Source: CAVSVP01 sp963731125 (GTDB lineage: Bacteria > Pseudomonadota > Gammaproteobacteria > Competibacterales > Competibacteraceae). From it: DNA of 64,000 nucleotides. The translations under genes were made by a program, and so were the position numbers. Below, one piece after another: positions 45,018 to 55,478 of the stretch. Under the pieces are notes generated by a model that worked only from the letters and a program-made list of their open reading frames with translations, made no database searches and was not told where the DNA came from. The stretch covers positions 248,001 through 312,000 of the forward strand of contig CAVSVP010000007.1 in assembly GCA_963731125.1 (NCBI GenBank). Direction: 5' to 3'. Each line of letters starts with the position of its first letter. Position 1 is the first letter of the stretch.

Positions 45018-47783
45018 TTAGAGACGCTTTATCCTCTGCATTTGCTCTTCCAGTTTAAGCAAGGCCGCCTCCATCTCTGTTACGCGGCTACGTTCTTTCT
45101 CCACCACCTGAACAGGCGCACGGCCCACAAAATTAGCATTACCCAACTTAGCCTTGCCCCTGTCTCGGTCTTTACGCAGCTTATCGATTTCCCGGAGCAA
45201 GCGGTTAAGTTCCGCCTCTTTATCAATGAGCCCCGCCATTGGGATAAGAATCTTCATATTTCCCACCAGCGCGATAGCCGACTCAGGTGCACTATCTCCT
45301 TCCTTTAGCCAAGCGATAGAGACCAAACGCCCGAGGCTGGTAAGATAGATGCGGTTACGCTCTAGTCGCTTATAATCTTCCTCAGAGCCATTTTGTAGCA
45401 GCACTGACAACGATTTACCAGGAGAGATATTCATCTCAGCACGAATGCGTCGCACACTGAGTATGAATTGCTGTACCCACTTCATTTCGCTGACCGCTAC
45501 TTTATCGATTCTGTCGAGATCCGCTTCGGGATAAGGCTGGCACATGATGGTATCACCGCCAACCTTAAAAGGCGCAATTCGCTGCCAAATTTCTTCGGTA
45601 ATGAAGGGCATTAGCGGATGGGTCAGACGTAGCAGACTTTCTAGCACTTGCACCAAAGTACGGCGGGTGCCGCGGCAGGCAGCTGTGGAGCTGGCGGCAT
45701 CCGTTAAAATTGCTTTGGAAAGCTCCACATACCAATCGCAATACGCATTCCAAGTAAATTCGTAAATGGCTTGTGCAGCATGATCGAAGCGGTAGCTTTG
45801 AATCGCATCATTGATCTCCTGTGTAATGGTTTGCAGCTGCGAAAGAATCCAGCGATCCGCCAAGCTCAATTCCACTTTATCAGCGTCGGCACCGGTATCT
45901 TGGCCTTCAGTATTCATTAGCACATAGCGAGCAGCGTTCCAGAGTTTATTGCAAAAGTTACGGTAACCCTCAACGCGACCCATATCAAAGACGATGTCAC
46001 GCCCTGTGGTGGCTAACGCTGCGAACGTAAAGCGCAAGGCATCCGTGCCATAAGGACGGATACCTTCAGGAAATTGGCGGCGGGTCGCTTTTTCAATCTG
46101 CGGCGCCATTTGCGGCTGCATAAGGCCGGTAGTACGTTTGGCTACTAGTTCTTCTAGGCTAATGCCATCGATGATGTCGATGGGATCTAAAACGTTGCCC
46201 TTTGACTTAGACATCTTCTGGCCATCTGCATCTCGAACTAAACCATGAATGTAAACTTCGTGAAACGGAACTTCACCATCCATGAACTTAAGACCCATCA
46301 TGATCATGCGGGCAACCCAGAAAAATATAATATCGAAACCGGTTACCAGTACGCTGGTAGGATAAAAAGTTTTTAGTTCCGGAGTTTGTTGCGGCCAGCC
46401 TAGGGTAGAAAAAGGCCATAAAGCAGAGGAAAACCAGGTGTCAAGTACGTCTTCGTCCTGAGTGAGCTTCACTTCGACGCCCAGCAGGTGCTTTTTACGG
46501 ACTTCGGTCTCATCGCGACCTACATATACCTTACCTTCCTGATCATACCAGGCAGGAATCCGGTGTCCCCACCAGATTTGCCTGCTGATGCACCAGTCTT
46601 CAATATGATTCAGCCATTCGTAATAGGTTTTGTCCCAATTTTCGGGAATGAATCTGACGCGTCCCGTTTTGACTACTGCAATGGCAGGTCCTGCCAGCGG
46701 AGCAGTGCGCACATACCATTGATTCGTAAGATAAGGCTCAATTACGGCGCCGCTGCGATCACCCCTAGGCACCATGAGCTTATGGGGCTTGACATTGTCC
46801 AATAAGCCCGCCTCTTCCAGATCAGTGACGATTTGCTGACGCGCTTCATAGCGATCCATGCCTCGGCAGTGCTCCGGGGCTTCGTCGTTAAGGTGAGCAT
46901 CGGCGGTAAAAATATTGACCAAAGGTAGGTTATGGCGTTGACCTACCGCATAGTCATTGAAATCGTGAGCAGGAGTAATCTTTAAACAACCAGTGCCGAA
47001 CTCAGGATTCACATAGTCATCAGCAATAATAGGAATAAGGCGATCGGTGAGCGGCAAAGCGACATGTAAACCAATCAAGTGTTTGTAGCGTTCGTCTTCC
47101 GGATGCACGGCCACGGCTGTATCACCCAGCATGGTTTCCGGGCGAGTAGTGGCAACAACCAAATCGCCGCCGCCTTCGGCTAGGGGGTAGCGGATGTACC
47201 ATAAAGAGCCATTTTCTTCATCGCTAACGACTTCTAGGTCAGAGACGGCCGTACGTAGCACCGGATCCCAATTCACCAAACGTTTGCCGCGATAAATAAG
47301 GCCTTCGTCATAGAGACGGATGAATACTTCCTGTACTGCCTCAGACAAGCCCGGATCCATTGTAAAGCGCTCCCGAGACCAGTCTAAAGAGGCCCCCATG
47401 CGCCGCAACTGACGCGTTATGGTGCCCCCAGACTGGTTTTTCCATTCCCAAATTCGCTTGACAAAAGCTTCTCGACCCAAATCATGTCGGGTTTTTCTTT
47501 CTGCGGCCAACTGACGCTCCACCACCATTTGCGTAGCGATACCGGCGTGGTCGGCGCCAGCTTGCCATAGGGTGTTATAACCACGCATACGATGGTAACG
47601 AATTAGGGCATCCATAATCATGTCTTGAAAGGCATGCCCCATGTGCAAGGTGCCGGTGACATTGGGTGGCGGAATCATGATACAGTAGGATTTGCCTTGT
47701 CCTGAAGGAGCAAAATAGCTGCATTCTTCCCAAATTTCGTACCAGCGCTTTTCTATAGCTTTGGGGTCGTAGGTTTTATCCAT
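45018..47783 (-). CDS. valS: Valyl-tRNA synthetase
   Basis: ValS charges tRNA-Val. From ATG at 47783 the protein is 921 aa and begins MDKTYDPKAIEKRWYEIWEE. The class I HIGH motif appears as PPPNVTGTLHMGHAF, the editing domain has TTRPETMLGDTAVAVHP, the second signature is KMSKSKGNVLDPID, and the C-terminus has the anticodon domain and a coiled-coil arm (LDKEAELNRLLREIDKLRKDRDRGKAKLGN). The frame extends 19 codons upstream, but these are not conserved. Confidence 0.96.
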   Translation of the reverse strand: MDKTYDPKAIEKRWYEIWEECSYFAPSGQGKSYCIMIPPPNVTGTLHMGHAFQDMIMDALIRYHRMRGYNTLWQAGADHAGIATQMVVERQLAAERKTRHDLGREAFVKRIWEWKNQSGGTITRQLRRMGASLDWSRERFTMDPGLSEAVQEVFIRLYDEGLIYRGKRLVNWDPVLRTAVSDLEVVSDEENGSLWYIRYPLAEGGGDLVVATTRPETMLGDTAVAVHPEDERYKHLIGLHVALPLTDRLIPIIADDYVNPEFGTGCLKITPAHDFNDYAVGQRHNLPLVNIFTADAHLNDEAPEHCRGMDRYEARQQIVTDLEEAGLLDNVKPHKLMVPRGDRSGAVIEPYLTNQWYVRTAPLAGPAIAVVKTGRVRFIPENWDKTYYEWLNHIEDWCISRQIWWGHRIPAWYDQEGKVYVGRDETEVRKKHLLGVEVKLTQDEDVLDTWFSSALWPFSTLGWPQQTPELKTFYPTSVLVTGFDIIFFWVARMIMMGLKFMDGEVPFHEVYIHGLVRDADGQKMSKSKGNVLDPIDIIDGISLEELVAKRTTGLMQPQMAPQIEKATRRQFPEGIRPYGTDALRFTFAALATTGRDIVFDMGRVEGYRNFCNKLWNAARYVLMNTEGQDTGADADKVELSLADRWILSQLQTITQEINDAIQSYRFDHAAQAIYEFTWNAYCDWYVELSKAILTDAASSTAACRGTRRTLVQVLESLLRLTHPLMPFITEEIWQRIAPFKVGGDTIMCQPYPEADLDRIDKVAVSEMKWVQQFILSVRRIRAEMNISPGKSLSVLLQNGSEEDYKRLERNRIYLTSLGRLVSIAWLKEGDSAPESAIALVGNMKILIPMAGLIDKEAELNRLLREIDKLRKDRDRGKAKLGNANFVGRAPVQVVEKERSRVTEMEAALLKLEEQMQRIKRL

Positions 47784-48084
47784 TGCTTTATCGTATATAA
47801 GTTTACGAAGATTTGCAGAATGATGGCACGGAACACACAAGTTTTGAAATTATAAAATAGCACAAAAAATTTGCAGTAAGATCGGGTGGTCGATCACAAA
47901 ATGTCCTAAGTTTAAAAATGTTGGCGATTATTAAATTGTAGCTAGTTATTTATATGAAACTAGAATAATAGGTTTCTTACCAACAAAAATTTTCCTTAAT
48001 CTTATAGTCAACTAAGTGAGGGTAAATTCTTGCTGTTAACACTCATGCTTGACATTTAAATGAGATTAAGCGTTTACTAAATAT

Positions 48085-48235
48085 CAATACTTCGGACAGT
48101 TTTAGATGGTTTCAGAACGACGAATCAAATACTTACGGAATTAAATGCAACTCAGCGTAGGGCCTAAGTTGGATTTAATTCGATTTTCAGTGATAAGTGA
48201 TTGATTTTCTATGCTCAAAACTGTCCGAACTATTG
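48085..48235. mobile_element. 151-bp MITE, copy 1
   Basis: Inverted ends CAATACTTCGGACAGTTTT and (inverted) CAATAGTTCGGACAGTTTT differ at one base. The 6-bp sequence AAATAT is duplicated on both sides (48079-48084 and 48236-48241). There is no ORF; the sequence reads identical to copy 2. Confidence 0.92.
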
Positions 48236-48378
48236 AAATATAATCTTTTTAATTTAACTCCACAGAAAAATGGAGATGGATAAAAACAGAATTGAATAAA
48301 AATAGAAGTAGGTAAAAATATTTTTTAAGCAGTTATTATTCTGCTAGTTCAAATTAAAAATTATTTGTTGACTTATAG

Positions 48379-48529
48379 CAATACTTCGGACAGTTTTAGA
48401 TGGTTTCAGAACGACGAATCAAATACTTACGGAATTAAATGCAACTCAGCGTAGGGCCTAAGTTGGATTTAATTCGATTTTCAGTGATAAGTGATTGATT
48501 TTCTATGCTCAAAACTGTCCGAACTATTG
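48379..48529. mobile_element. 151-bp MITE, copy 2
   Basis: The same sequence and orientation as copy 1, with a different 6-bp target duplication TTATAG (48373-48378 and 48530-48535). Two independent target duplications show two real transposition events rather than a segmental duplication. Confidence 0.92.
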
Positions 48530-49067
48530 TTATAGAAAACTATAATTAATTTATCCGCTACTGTATACCCAAACCATTAGCCGAAACTTGGAAAGATAAT
48601 ATCCTATCCCAGCATTGTAACTGTAATACTCAAAGCTACTTGCTATTGTCTTTGTCACTCGTTGGCTACTGCATCGCACTCCCTGAACTATAGAAACATC
48701 CTTAATTTTTTATTCTCTTCTCTATAAATTCTCTACGCCACATATTGAGTCAAAGCAGTTTTATGCTGGTGCAGAATTTGGCGATAAGTGGCTCAAGATC
48801 GTCAATTAGACGTAGGGAAATTCTGATAAATATTTATAGGTTTCTGATATTAATTGATATTTTATATTTGGCTTGGTTTATGCTTAAAAAACTCAAATTC
48901 TGTCTCTAATTGTCATTTCCTCTCAGAGTTTTTTCGTCGACAGAGCAATTTCCTCGGTAAATTTATGGATAAAGAAAGCATCGGCCAGCAACCTTATCGG
49001 GCACATAGGCATTTTGAATTTAAGGTAGCAAAACCGAAAGTTAGGTAAAAGTATTTCGGAGAGATAC

Positions 49068-51953
49068 GTGAATTTTAACATAGTAAAAGGATTCTTGTGG
49101 GTAGTCCTTAGCATTTTATTGTCTAATTCCAGTTTTTCAGCACGTGCTAATCATGTTAATGATGAAATCCTAAAAAGTCCTAACGACCAACGTCAATATC
49201 AAAGCCTTCAGTTATCTAACCAGCTCAGCATATTGTTGATTTCTGATCCGTCTACCGACAAAGCTGCCGCAGTTGTCGACGTCCATGTCGGCAGCAGCAG
49301 TGATCCCGATCACCTGCAGGGACTAGCTCATTTCTTAGAGCATATGTTGTTCCTTGGAACCCAGAAATATCCTGTCGCGGGCGAATTCAAAGACTTCATT
49401 ATGGCTCACGGAGGTAGCTATAATGCCACTACCACTTTCACACACACTAATTATTTTTTTGATATTGGCAAAAATTTCCTTGAGCCGGCACTAGACCGAT
49501 TTGCACAGTTCTTTATAGCTCCGCTTTTTCCAAAAAAGTACGTTGACCGGGAAAAACATGCAGTAAACTCCGAATATCTCTCAAAGCTTAAAGACGATGA
49601 CTGGCGTCGCTTATATGCTCTGAAACAGGCAGTAAACCCCGAGCATTCTTTCTCCCGGTTTTCCACAGGCTCATTGGAGACCTTAGCGAATGGGGATAAT
49701 AATGCTCTCCGCGATGCGTTAGTTGCTTTTTACAGGCAACATTATTCCGCTAATTTAATGAACCTCGTAGTTCTGGGTAAAGAACCTCTCAAACAACTTC
49801 GGCAATGGGTAGAGGATAAATTTTCGCCAATTAAAAATACTGCCGCTAGCCCTTCACAGACCAACGTCACACTGTTTGCTGAAAAGCGTCTGCCAGCACG
49901 GCTCAACGTCATGCCGATCAAGGATGAACGTTGGTTGACACTGATTTTTCCAGTACCGTCAACCCATCCTTACTACTTGAGTAAACCCACTACTTATATC
50001 AGTCGCTTGATTGGTCACGAAGGTTCTGGCAGTTTGCTTTCGTTGCTTAAAAATAAGGGCTGGGCAGACGGATTGAGTGCCCGTGACCAATCGATAAGTG
50101 ACAGTGACGCGACCTTTGAAATCGCGATAAAATTAACCCGCGAAGGATTAATTCACCTCCACGAGGTTGCGTCCCATGTATTTCAACACTTACGTTTGCT
50201 GCGCCGGGAAGGCTTGACGGAATGGCAGTTTGAGGAACAACGTAAGCTTGCTGAGATGAACTTTCAATTTCAACAGCACTATGCGCCGCTTCATTATGTC
50301 AGAGCGTTAGCAACTAGATTGCGCCGCTATCCCACCCAGGAAGTATTACATGGCCCCTATGCCATGAAGCAGTATTCGCCCGAATTGATTAAGCGTTTTC
50401 TCGACCACCTGATTCCCCATAATGTGCTGATGATGGTAGTTGCCAGGGAGTTACCCACGGACTCTGTAGAGCCTTGGTTCAATGCTCCATATCAAATCAC
50501 CGCTCTGGCTGAAAAGACCCTACAAAGCTGGCAGACAGATAGAATCAATCCCTTATTGGCGCTCCCTAAACCTAATGCCTTTATTCCGGATGATCTTGCG
50601 GTCAAGCCTTTGCGGCAAGAAAATCAGCAACCTGAACTCATTGCAGCCGATGAGGGATTCACGCTGTGGTATAAACAGGATGACAGTTTTCAGCTACCAC
50701 GTTCGGATTTTTACGTGTCGCTGCGTTCTCCTATCGCTAACAGCACTCCCGAAAACGCGATACTTTCCGAGCTGTATGTTGAGCTTGTCAAAGATCAACT
50801 TAATGAATTTGCCTATTCAGCTCGTTTAGGTGGATTAAAGTTTAAATTGTACCGGCACCTGATGGGCTTATCATTCATTATCTCCGGTTACCATGATAAA
50901 CAATACCAGCTACTTGCCCGCATCGTTACCACCCTACGCTACCCAGCATTTGATATCGAACGCTTTGAGCAGGTGAAGGCCGACATCAACCGGCGTCTAA
51001 AGAATGTTGGGCAAGAGCGTCCCTACCGGCAAGTGTTGAATGAACTGACCGGTTTGCTTATGCAAAATCAGTGGAATCAAGAACAACAACTGGTAGCCCT
51101 ACAGTCGATGAAAATAGAAGATGTGCGGCGATTTGTTTCGATGCTGTTTAAGAAGATTGATCTTATCAGCTTAGCACATGGCAATATTTATCAGGAAGAA
51201 GCTTTATCCTTCGCCAGTTTACTGAAGAAAGTGTTACTTAGTCACAGTCGGCCGGTGTTAGTGCGGCGTAGTCAGGTTATTAAACTAGCGAATGGTAAGA
51301 ACCTGGTGCGACAGCTAAACATTGACCATGATGACTCTGCTATCGCAGTTTATTTTCAGGGTGCGGATACCAGCTTTGCAAGTAGAGCTCAATTTAGCTT
51401 ACTCGCTCACATCATTGCGTCGCCTTTTTTCCAAGAACTACGGACAGAGCGGCAGCTAGGCTACGTAGTATTTTCCTCTAAGTTGTCTTTGCTGGAAGTA
51501 CCGGGCATTGTATTTAGCGTGCAGTCTCCTACGGCAAATCCCGTTTCGTTGGAGGAACACATAGAGCATTTTCTCCTCAGTTACGCTAAACGCATTACCA
51601 AAATGAGCGACGCTATGTTCGAGAGTTATAAACGTGGCTTGTTAACTCAGGTTCTCAGTAAGGAAGATAACCTATCGGAGCGTTCTGATCGGTACTGGAA
51701 AGAAATCAATAATGCACATTATAGCTTCGATTCTCGGGAACAACTTGCTGCCTCTATCAGAAGCGTTAGCAAACAAGACTTCAATCGTTTGTATCACAAA
51801 CTTCTGTTGAAAGAGAATCGTAGACGGCTCGTAGTCCGCTCTTTTGGCAATAGATATCGCAAGACCTTTGCCCAAAAAACTTTGGACGAAGAAAATAGTT
51901 TGATTATGAATGCCCAAGAATTCAAGCAAAATAATGAAACTTTTTCCGGATAA
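49068..51953 (+). CDS. Insulinase/pitrilysin-like zinc protease (M16A)
   Basis: 961 aa with a signal peptide (GFLWVVLSILLSNSSFSARA), so periplasmic. The inverted zinc motif H88-F-L-E91-H92 in GLAHFLEHMLFLGTQKYP is intact, followed by HGGSYNATTTFTHTNYFFDI and the downstream Glu in VNSEYLSKLKDDDWR. The length and the C-terminal RTERQLGYVVFSSKL...PGIVFSVQSP repeat match four-domain pitrilysins (protease III), which degrade short peptides. Translation starts at GTG with GGAGAG upstream. Confidence 0.92.
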   Translation: MNFNIVKGFLWVVLSILLSNSSFSARANHVNDEILKSPNDQRQYQSLQLSNQLSILLISDPSTDKAAAVVDVHVGSSSDPDHLQGLAHFLEHMLFLGTQKYPVAGEFKDFIMAHGGSYNATTTFTHTNYFFDIGKNFLEPALDRFAQFFIAPLFPKKYVDREKHAVNSEYLSKLKDDDWRRLYALKQAVNPEHSFSRFSTGSLETLANGDNNALRDALVAFYRQHYSANLMNLVVLGKEPLKQLRQWVEDKFSPIKNTAASPSQTNVTLFAEKRLPARLNVMPIKDERWLTLIFPVPSTHPYYLSKPTTYISRLIGHEGSGSLLSLLKNKGWADGLSARDQSISDSDATFEIAIKLTREGLIHLHEVASHVFQHLRLLRREGLTEWQFEEQRKLAEMNFQFQQHYAPLHYVRALATRLRRYPTQEVLHGPYAMKQYSPELIKRFLDHLIPHNVLMMVVARELPTDSVEPWFNAPYQITALAEKTLQSWQTDRINPLLALPKPNAFIPDDLAVKPLRQENQQPELIAADEGFTLWYKQDDSFQLPRSDFYVSLRSPIANSTPENAILSELYVELVKDQLNEFAYSARLGGLKFKLYRHLMGLSFIISGYHDKQYQLLARIVTTLRYPAFDIERFEQVKADINRRLKNVGQERPYRQVLNELTGLLMQNQWNQEQQLVALQSMKIEDVRRFVSMLFKKIDLISLAHGNIYQEEALSFASLLKKVLLSHSRPVLVRRSQVIKLANGKNLVRQLNIDHDDSAIAVYFQGADTSFASRAQFSLLAHIIASPFFQELRTERQLGYVVFSSKLSLLEVPGIVFSVQSPTANPVSLEEHIEHFLLSYAKRITKMSDAMFESYKRGLLTQVLSKEDNLSERSDRYWKEINNAHYSFDSREQLAASIRSVSKQDFNRLYHKLLLKENRRRLVVRSFGNRYRKTFAQKTLDEENSLIMNAQEFKQNNETFSG

Positions 51954-51993
51954 AACGTTTCTTTCGTGAATTCACGTTTTTTACGAGACTAAA

Positions 51994-52983
51994 TTACTTG
52001 TCACTGCGCCATATTTCTGCTGTTTCTCTAAGAGCTTGGCTGTTAATGGCAGCTAAGTATTGAACAGCGTAATTGGTGCTGCGTAGGGTTTTCTTGATAA
52101 TGCCTTCCAAGTTCGGACGTTTAGACCCAGGTGCGTTCCCAGAACCGATTCCTCCCCCGAATTCGATGAACGTTGTCACACCGTCTGCCAATGCTTGTTG
52201 CACGTTTTTAAACCACAGAACGGGATGGAAAAGCTGAAAGAAAAGCCGTGACCTAATGGAAGCCGCTTCAGCAGCATGATAATCGCCCGTATAGTTGGAT
52301 AAAACTCTGATGGCGGGTGCTGCGATTTCAGCGGCACCCAAAATGGGTCTAAAGTGTTGCGCTGCAGTTACCATATAATAGGTATGGAAAGCGCCCTCCG
52401 TTTTCAAACGAGCGGGGCGCTTACGCGGAAAAAGCGTAAGCGCTTCCTGAGCAAGCAAGTCTAAATCTGCGCTTTGTCCTCCTACCACTGTCTGATCCTG
52501 AAGATTATATCCGGCTATGGCGCAATAATATTTCTCGGCAAGCGGACGAATTACATTGAGCTCTAGGGGAAAAGCCAGCATTTCACCCTCTCCGTAGATT
52601 CCCATCAGTTCACCACGCTTTTGCACAAGTCGCAGCGCGTTCTCAAAAGTAAGAGCGCTGGCTGCCACCAGGGCAGAATATTCACCAAGGCTGTGGCCCG
52701 CCGCCGTAAGTGGCGTTACCCGCTTGCCGGTTAACTCCTTAAAAACTTCCAGACAAGCAATGGAGTGGGTAAGCAGCGCGGGTTGCGTAAAGCGGGTCAG
52801 ATTAAGCTGCTTCTTAGAATCGTGAAAAGACAAGTCTGCAATATCAAAACCTAACACATCACTGGCCTGCTCATAGACACGTCTAGCGACGGCATAGTCT
52901 TGACAGAGGTCGCTACCCATGCCCTGGTACTGAGCACCTTGCCCCGGAAAGAGGTATAGGATGTGTTGGTTGGTAGTCGGCAT
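51994..52983 (-). CDS. ACP S-malonyltransferase-like protein (FabD/AT family)
   Basis: 329 aa from ATG 52983, which has GGAG 11 bases upstream. LYLFPGQGAQYQGMGSDL, the nucleophile Ser98 in AAGHSLGEYSALVAA, and the catalytic His in KTEGAFHTYYM show an acyltransferase that moves malonyl groups from CoA to an acyl carrier protein. It is not in a fab cluster and has a C-terminal extension (GGGIGSGNAPGSKRPNLEGIIKKTL). It could be a second FabD or a trans-acting AT for a polyketide-type pathway; no such genes are in the window. Confidence 0.8.
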   Translation of the reverse strand: MPTTNQHILYLFPGQGAQYQGMGSDLCQDYAVARRVYEQASDVLGFDIADLSFHDSKKQLNLTRFTQPALLTHSIACLEVFKELTGKRVTPLTAAGHSLGEYSALVAASALTFENALRLVQKRGELMGIYGEGEMLAFPLELNVIRPLAEKYYCAIAGYNLQDQTVVGGQSADLDLLAQEALTLFPRKRPARLKTEGAFHTYYMVTAAQHFRPILGAAEIAAPAIRVLSNYTGDYHAAEAASIRSRLFFQLFHPVLWFKNVQQALADGVTTFIEFGGGIGSGNAPGSKRPNLEGIIKKTLRSTNYAVQYLAAINSQALRETAEIWRSDK

Positions 52984-53158
52984 GACGTTTCTATTCTCCA
53001 GGTTTGCTAGTGAGGCGGAGAATAGGAGGAAAAGCTTGAAAAAGCAACGCCATAACCGTGTTAAGCATGCTGAGAGCAAATAACATAATAATAAATTACA
53101 TTTTTCAGATACTTAAAATTGTTAGGCTCCAGCAAGAAGAAGCCCTTAGAATGCTGTT

Positions 53159-55351
53159 ATGAAGGCTAAAATTTTACGGGTTGCTGTTCCTTCTCCTTTA
53201 TATAGATGCTTCGATTATTTGGCTCCGAAGCATGCCGAATATCTTCGTCCCGGCATGCGGGTGCGAGTGCCTTTCGGTAAGCGCTACCCAATAGGTGTCC
53301 TACTCGAATTACGTGAAGATACTTCCGTGCCTGCCGAAACCTTACGCCCCATCTTATCAGTATTGGATACCGAACCTGTCTTATCAGCCGAGCTCCTGGC
53401 ATTAAGCTGCTGGGCTCAGCGTTATTATCATCATCCTCCTGGTGAAGTTTTCACTACCCTACTGCCGGTTTTACTACGCCAGGGACAAGCAGCCCGGCGC
53501 AAGGCTCCATTGCTGTGGCGGCTCACAACGGCCGGTCATACCGCTTTGGCCAAAGGCGTGCTTAGGCGCGCACAGCGGCAGCGTGAGCTGCTTGAATATT
53601 TAGCGCAATATCCTGCAGGCGTGTCGAGTGAACAACTGCGAAGCGCCATGCCGGCTGGATCAGGCATTGCTCGCGTCCTGCGGGACAAGGGTTGGCTGGA
53701 ACAAGTAGAGGTTTTTCCGTGTTCTGCTCGGCAGATCACCTCAGCACCTCCGCTTAATGCTGCTCAGCAGGCAGCTGTGACGGCGGTTTGTAGTGTTTTA
53801 GGTAGCTTTAGTGTTTTTCTTCTGGATGGCGTCACCGGTAGCGGCAAAACTGAGGTTTACTTGCGGATTGTTGAGGCAGTGTTAGCTCAAAGGCGGCAAG
53901 CCCTGGTGTTAGTACCTGAAATTGGTTTAACTCCTCAGTTGTTGGTGCGCTTTGCGACCCGCTTTCCCGGTCCCATGGCGGTATTGCATTCGGGACTTAG
54001 TCAACAGGAACGGTTGAATGCCTGGCTATTAGCCAGGGATGGTACCGCTTCCGTGGTGATTGGAACTCGTTCGGCAATTTTTACCCCTTTAAAGAACCCA
54101 GGTGTGATTATTGTTGATGAGGAGCATGATATATCTTTTAAGCAACAAGAAGGTTTCCGCTACCATGCACGCGATTTGTCAGTAATGCGTGCTCGTCAAG
54201 CGGCGGTTCCGGTGCTGTTAGGATCAGCTACTCCATCACTGGAAAGTTTGTTTAATATGCAGCGCGGCCGCTATCAGCGCCTTTGCCTGCCGAACCGAGT
54301 GGGTAATGCTGTTCCTCCACCTATCGAAGTTTTGGATGTGCGTCGCCAACCCATGGAAGAAGGTCTCTCCATCCCATTGCTACATCGGATGCATACTCAT
54401 CTTGCCCAGCAAGGCCAAGTGCTGCTGTTTCTTAACCGGCGCGGTTTTGCGCCTACGCTGATATGCCATGAATGTGGCTGGATTGGCCAGTGTCAACGCT
54501 GCGACGCGCGTCTGACACTACATCTGCGACGCTGCCGACTTATTTGCCATCATTGTGGAACGGAGAAAAGCATAGACGTAGCATGTCCCCTTTGCGGTAG
54601 TATCGATCTGCGGGCTGTAGGACAGGGCACTGAGCGCATCGAGCAGATTCTTAAACGAGAATTTCCTGCCATTGGTATTGCTCGCATGGATCGCGACAGC
54701 ACTCGCCGCAAGGGTAGTCTTCAAGCCCTATTAAAGGATATCCACAATGGTGAGCGAAGCATTCTTATCGGAACTCAGATGTTAGCTAAAGGTCATCATT
54801 TTCCTAATGTCACTTTAGTCGGCATTCTGGATGCAGATCAGGGTCTGTTCGGCGCAGATTTTCGCACCAGTGAACGAATGGCACAATTAATCGTGCAAGT
54901 GGCAGGTCGAGCGGGACGAGCTGAGAAACCCGGCACAGTGATTGTTCAGACTCACCATCCCCAGCATCCTCTGCTGCAGATCCTGGTTTATGAAGGATAC
55001 TCAGCATTTGCCGCTGCGGCTTTGTTAGAACGCCAGGATGCAGAACTACCACCATTTACTTGCCAGGCACTGCTACGGGCAGATGCCATTGTTCCAGAGC
55101 TACCCCGCGCTTTCTTAGCGCAGGCCTTGGAATCGGGCAGCAGTTTACGGCGGGATGTAGAATTATTAGGTCCCGTACCGGCTCCCATGGAGCGTCGGGC
55201 CGGACGTTACCGGGCCCAGTTACTGGTGCAAGCGCAACGGCGGCGACAGCTCCATGCGTTTTTGGAAGAATGGTTGGAACAACTGGAAAACTTGAAGCTG
55301 GCGCGTAAGGTGCGCTGGTCTATAGATGTGGATCCTCAGGATCTACTTTAA
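53159..55351 (+). CDS. priA: Primosomal replication protein PriA
   Basis: PriA is the 3'-to-5' helicase that restarts stalled replication forks. The 730-aa protein has the N-terminal DNA-binding domain (VAVPSPLYRCFDYL...GMRVRVPFGKR), Walker A GVTGSGKTEVYLRI, DEEH box VDEEHDISFKQQ, the eight-cysteine zinc region (CHECGWIGQCQRCDAR...CHHCGTEKS...CPLCGS) and motif VI QVAGRAGRAEKPG. It is complete. Confidence 0.95.
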   Translation: MKAKILRVAVPSPLYRCFDYLAPKHAEYLRPGMRVRVPFGKRYPIGVLLELREDTSVPAETLRPILSVLDTEPVLSAELLALSCWAQRYYHHPPGEVFTTLLPVLLRQGQAARRKAPLLWRLTTAGHTALAKGVLRRAQRQRELLEYLAQYPAGVSSEQLRSAMPAGSGIARVLRDKGWLEQVEVFPCSARQITSAPPLNAAQQAAVTAVCSVLGSFSVFLLDGVTGSGKTEVYLRIVEAVLAQRRQALVLVPEIGLTPQLLVRFATRFPGPMAVLHSGLSQQERLNAWLLARDGTASVVIGTRSAIFTPLKNPGVIIVDEEHDISFKQQEGFRYHARDLSVMRARQAAVPVLLGSATPSLESLFNMQRGRYQRLCLPNRVGNAVPPPIEVLDVRRQPMEEGLSIPLLHRMHTHLAQQGQVLLFLNRRGFAPTLICHECGWIGQCQRCDARLTLHLRRCRLICHHCGTEKSIDVACPLCGSIDLRAVGQGTERIEQILKREFPAIGIARMDRDSTRRKGSLQALLKDIHNGERSILIGTQMLAKGHHFPNVTLVGILDADQGLFGADFRTSERMAQLIVQVAGRAGRAEKPGTVIVQTHHPQHPLLQILVYEGYSAFAAAALLERQDAELPPFTCQALLRADAIVPELPRAFLAQALESGSSLRRDVELLGPVPAPMERRAGRYRAQLLVQAQRRRQLHAFLEEWLEQLENLKLARKVRWSIDVDPQDLL

Positions 55352-55478
55352 ACTGGGTATTGTACAGATGACTTGAGATGTCATCAGGCAAGTGACTGTC
55401 TATATAAAATGGAGTCATAGCTTGAGAGAAACGAGCTCGACGAACCCGTTTCTCGGCAAAACCAGGGAAATGGTTGGT

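Larger units (their letters stand above)
47784..49067. other. 1.28-kb AT-rich gap with two MITE copies
   Basis: No convincing gene was found. Two identical 151-bp elements lie inside it. The remaining sequence is strongly AT-rich. A 64-aa ORF at 48854-49048 has no family resemblance and is treated as chance. The promoter of the downstream protease gene should lie in the last 200 bases. Confidence 0.6.

Noticed and set aside
48854..49048. 64-aa ORF upstream of the pitrilysin gene
   Set aside because: AT-rich chance frame with no motif; it overlaps the expected promoter of the protease gene.
55426..55454. Hairpin between priA and sodB as a terminator
   Set aside because: The 8-bp stem is real but has no T run in either direction; evidence too weak for a separate feature.
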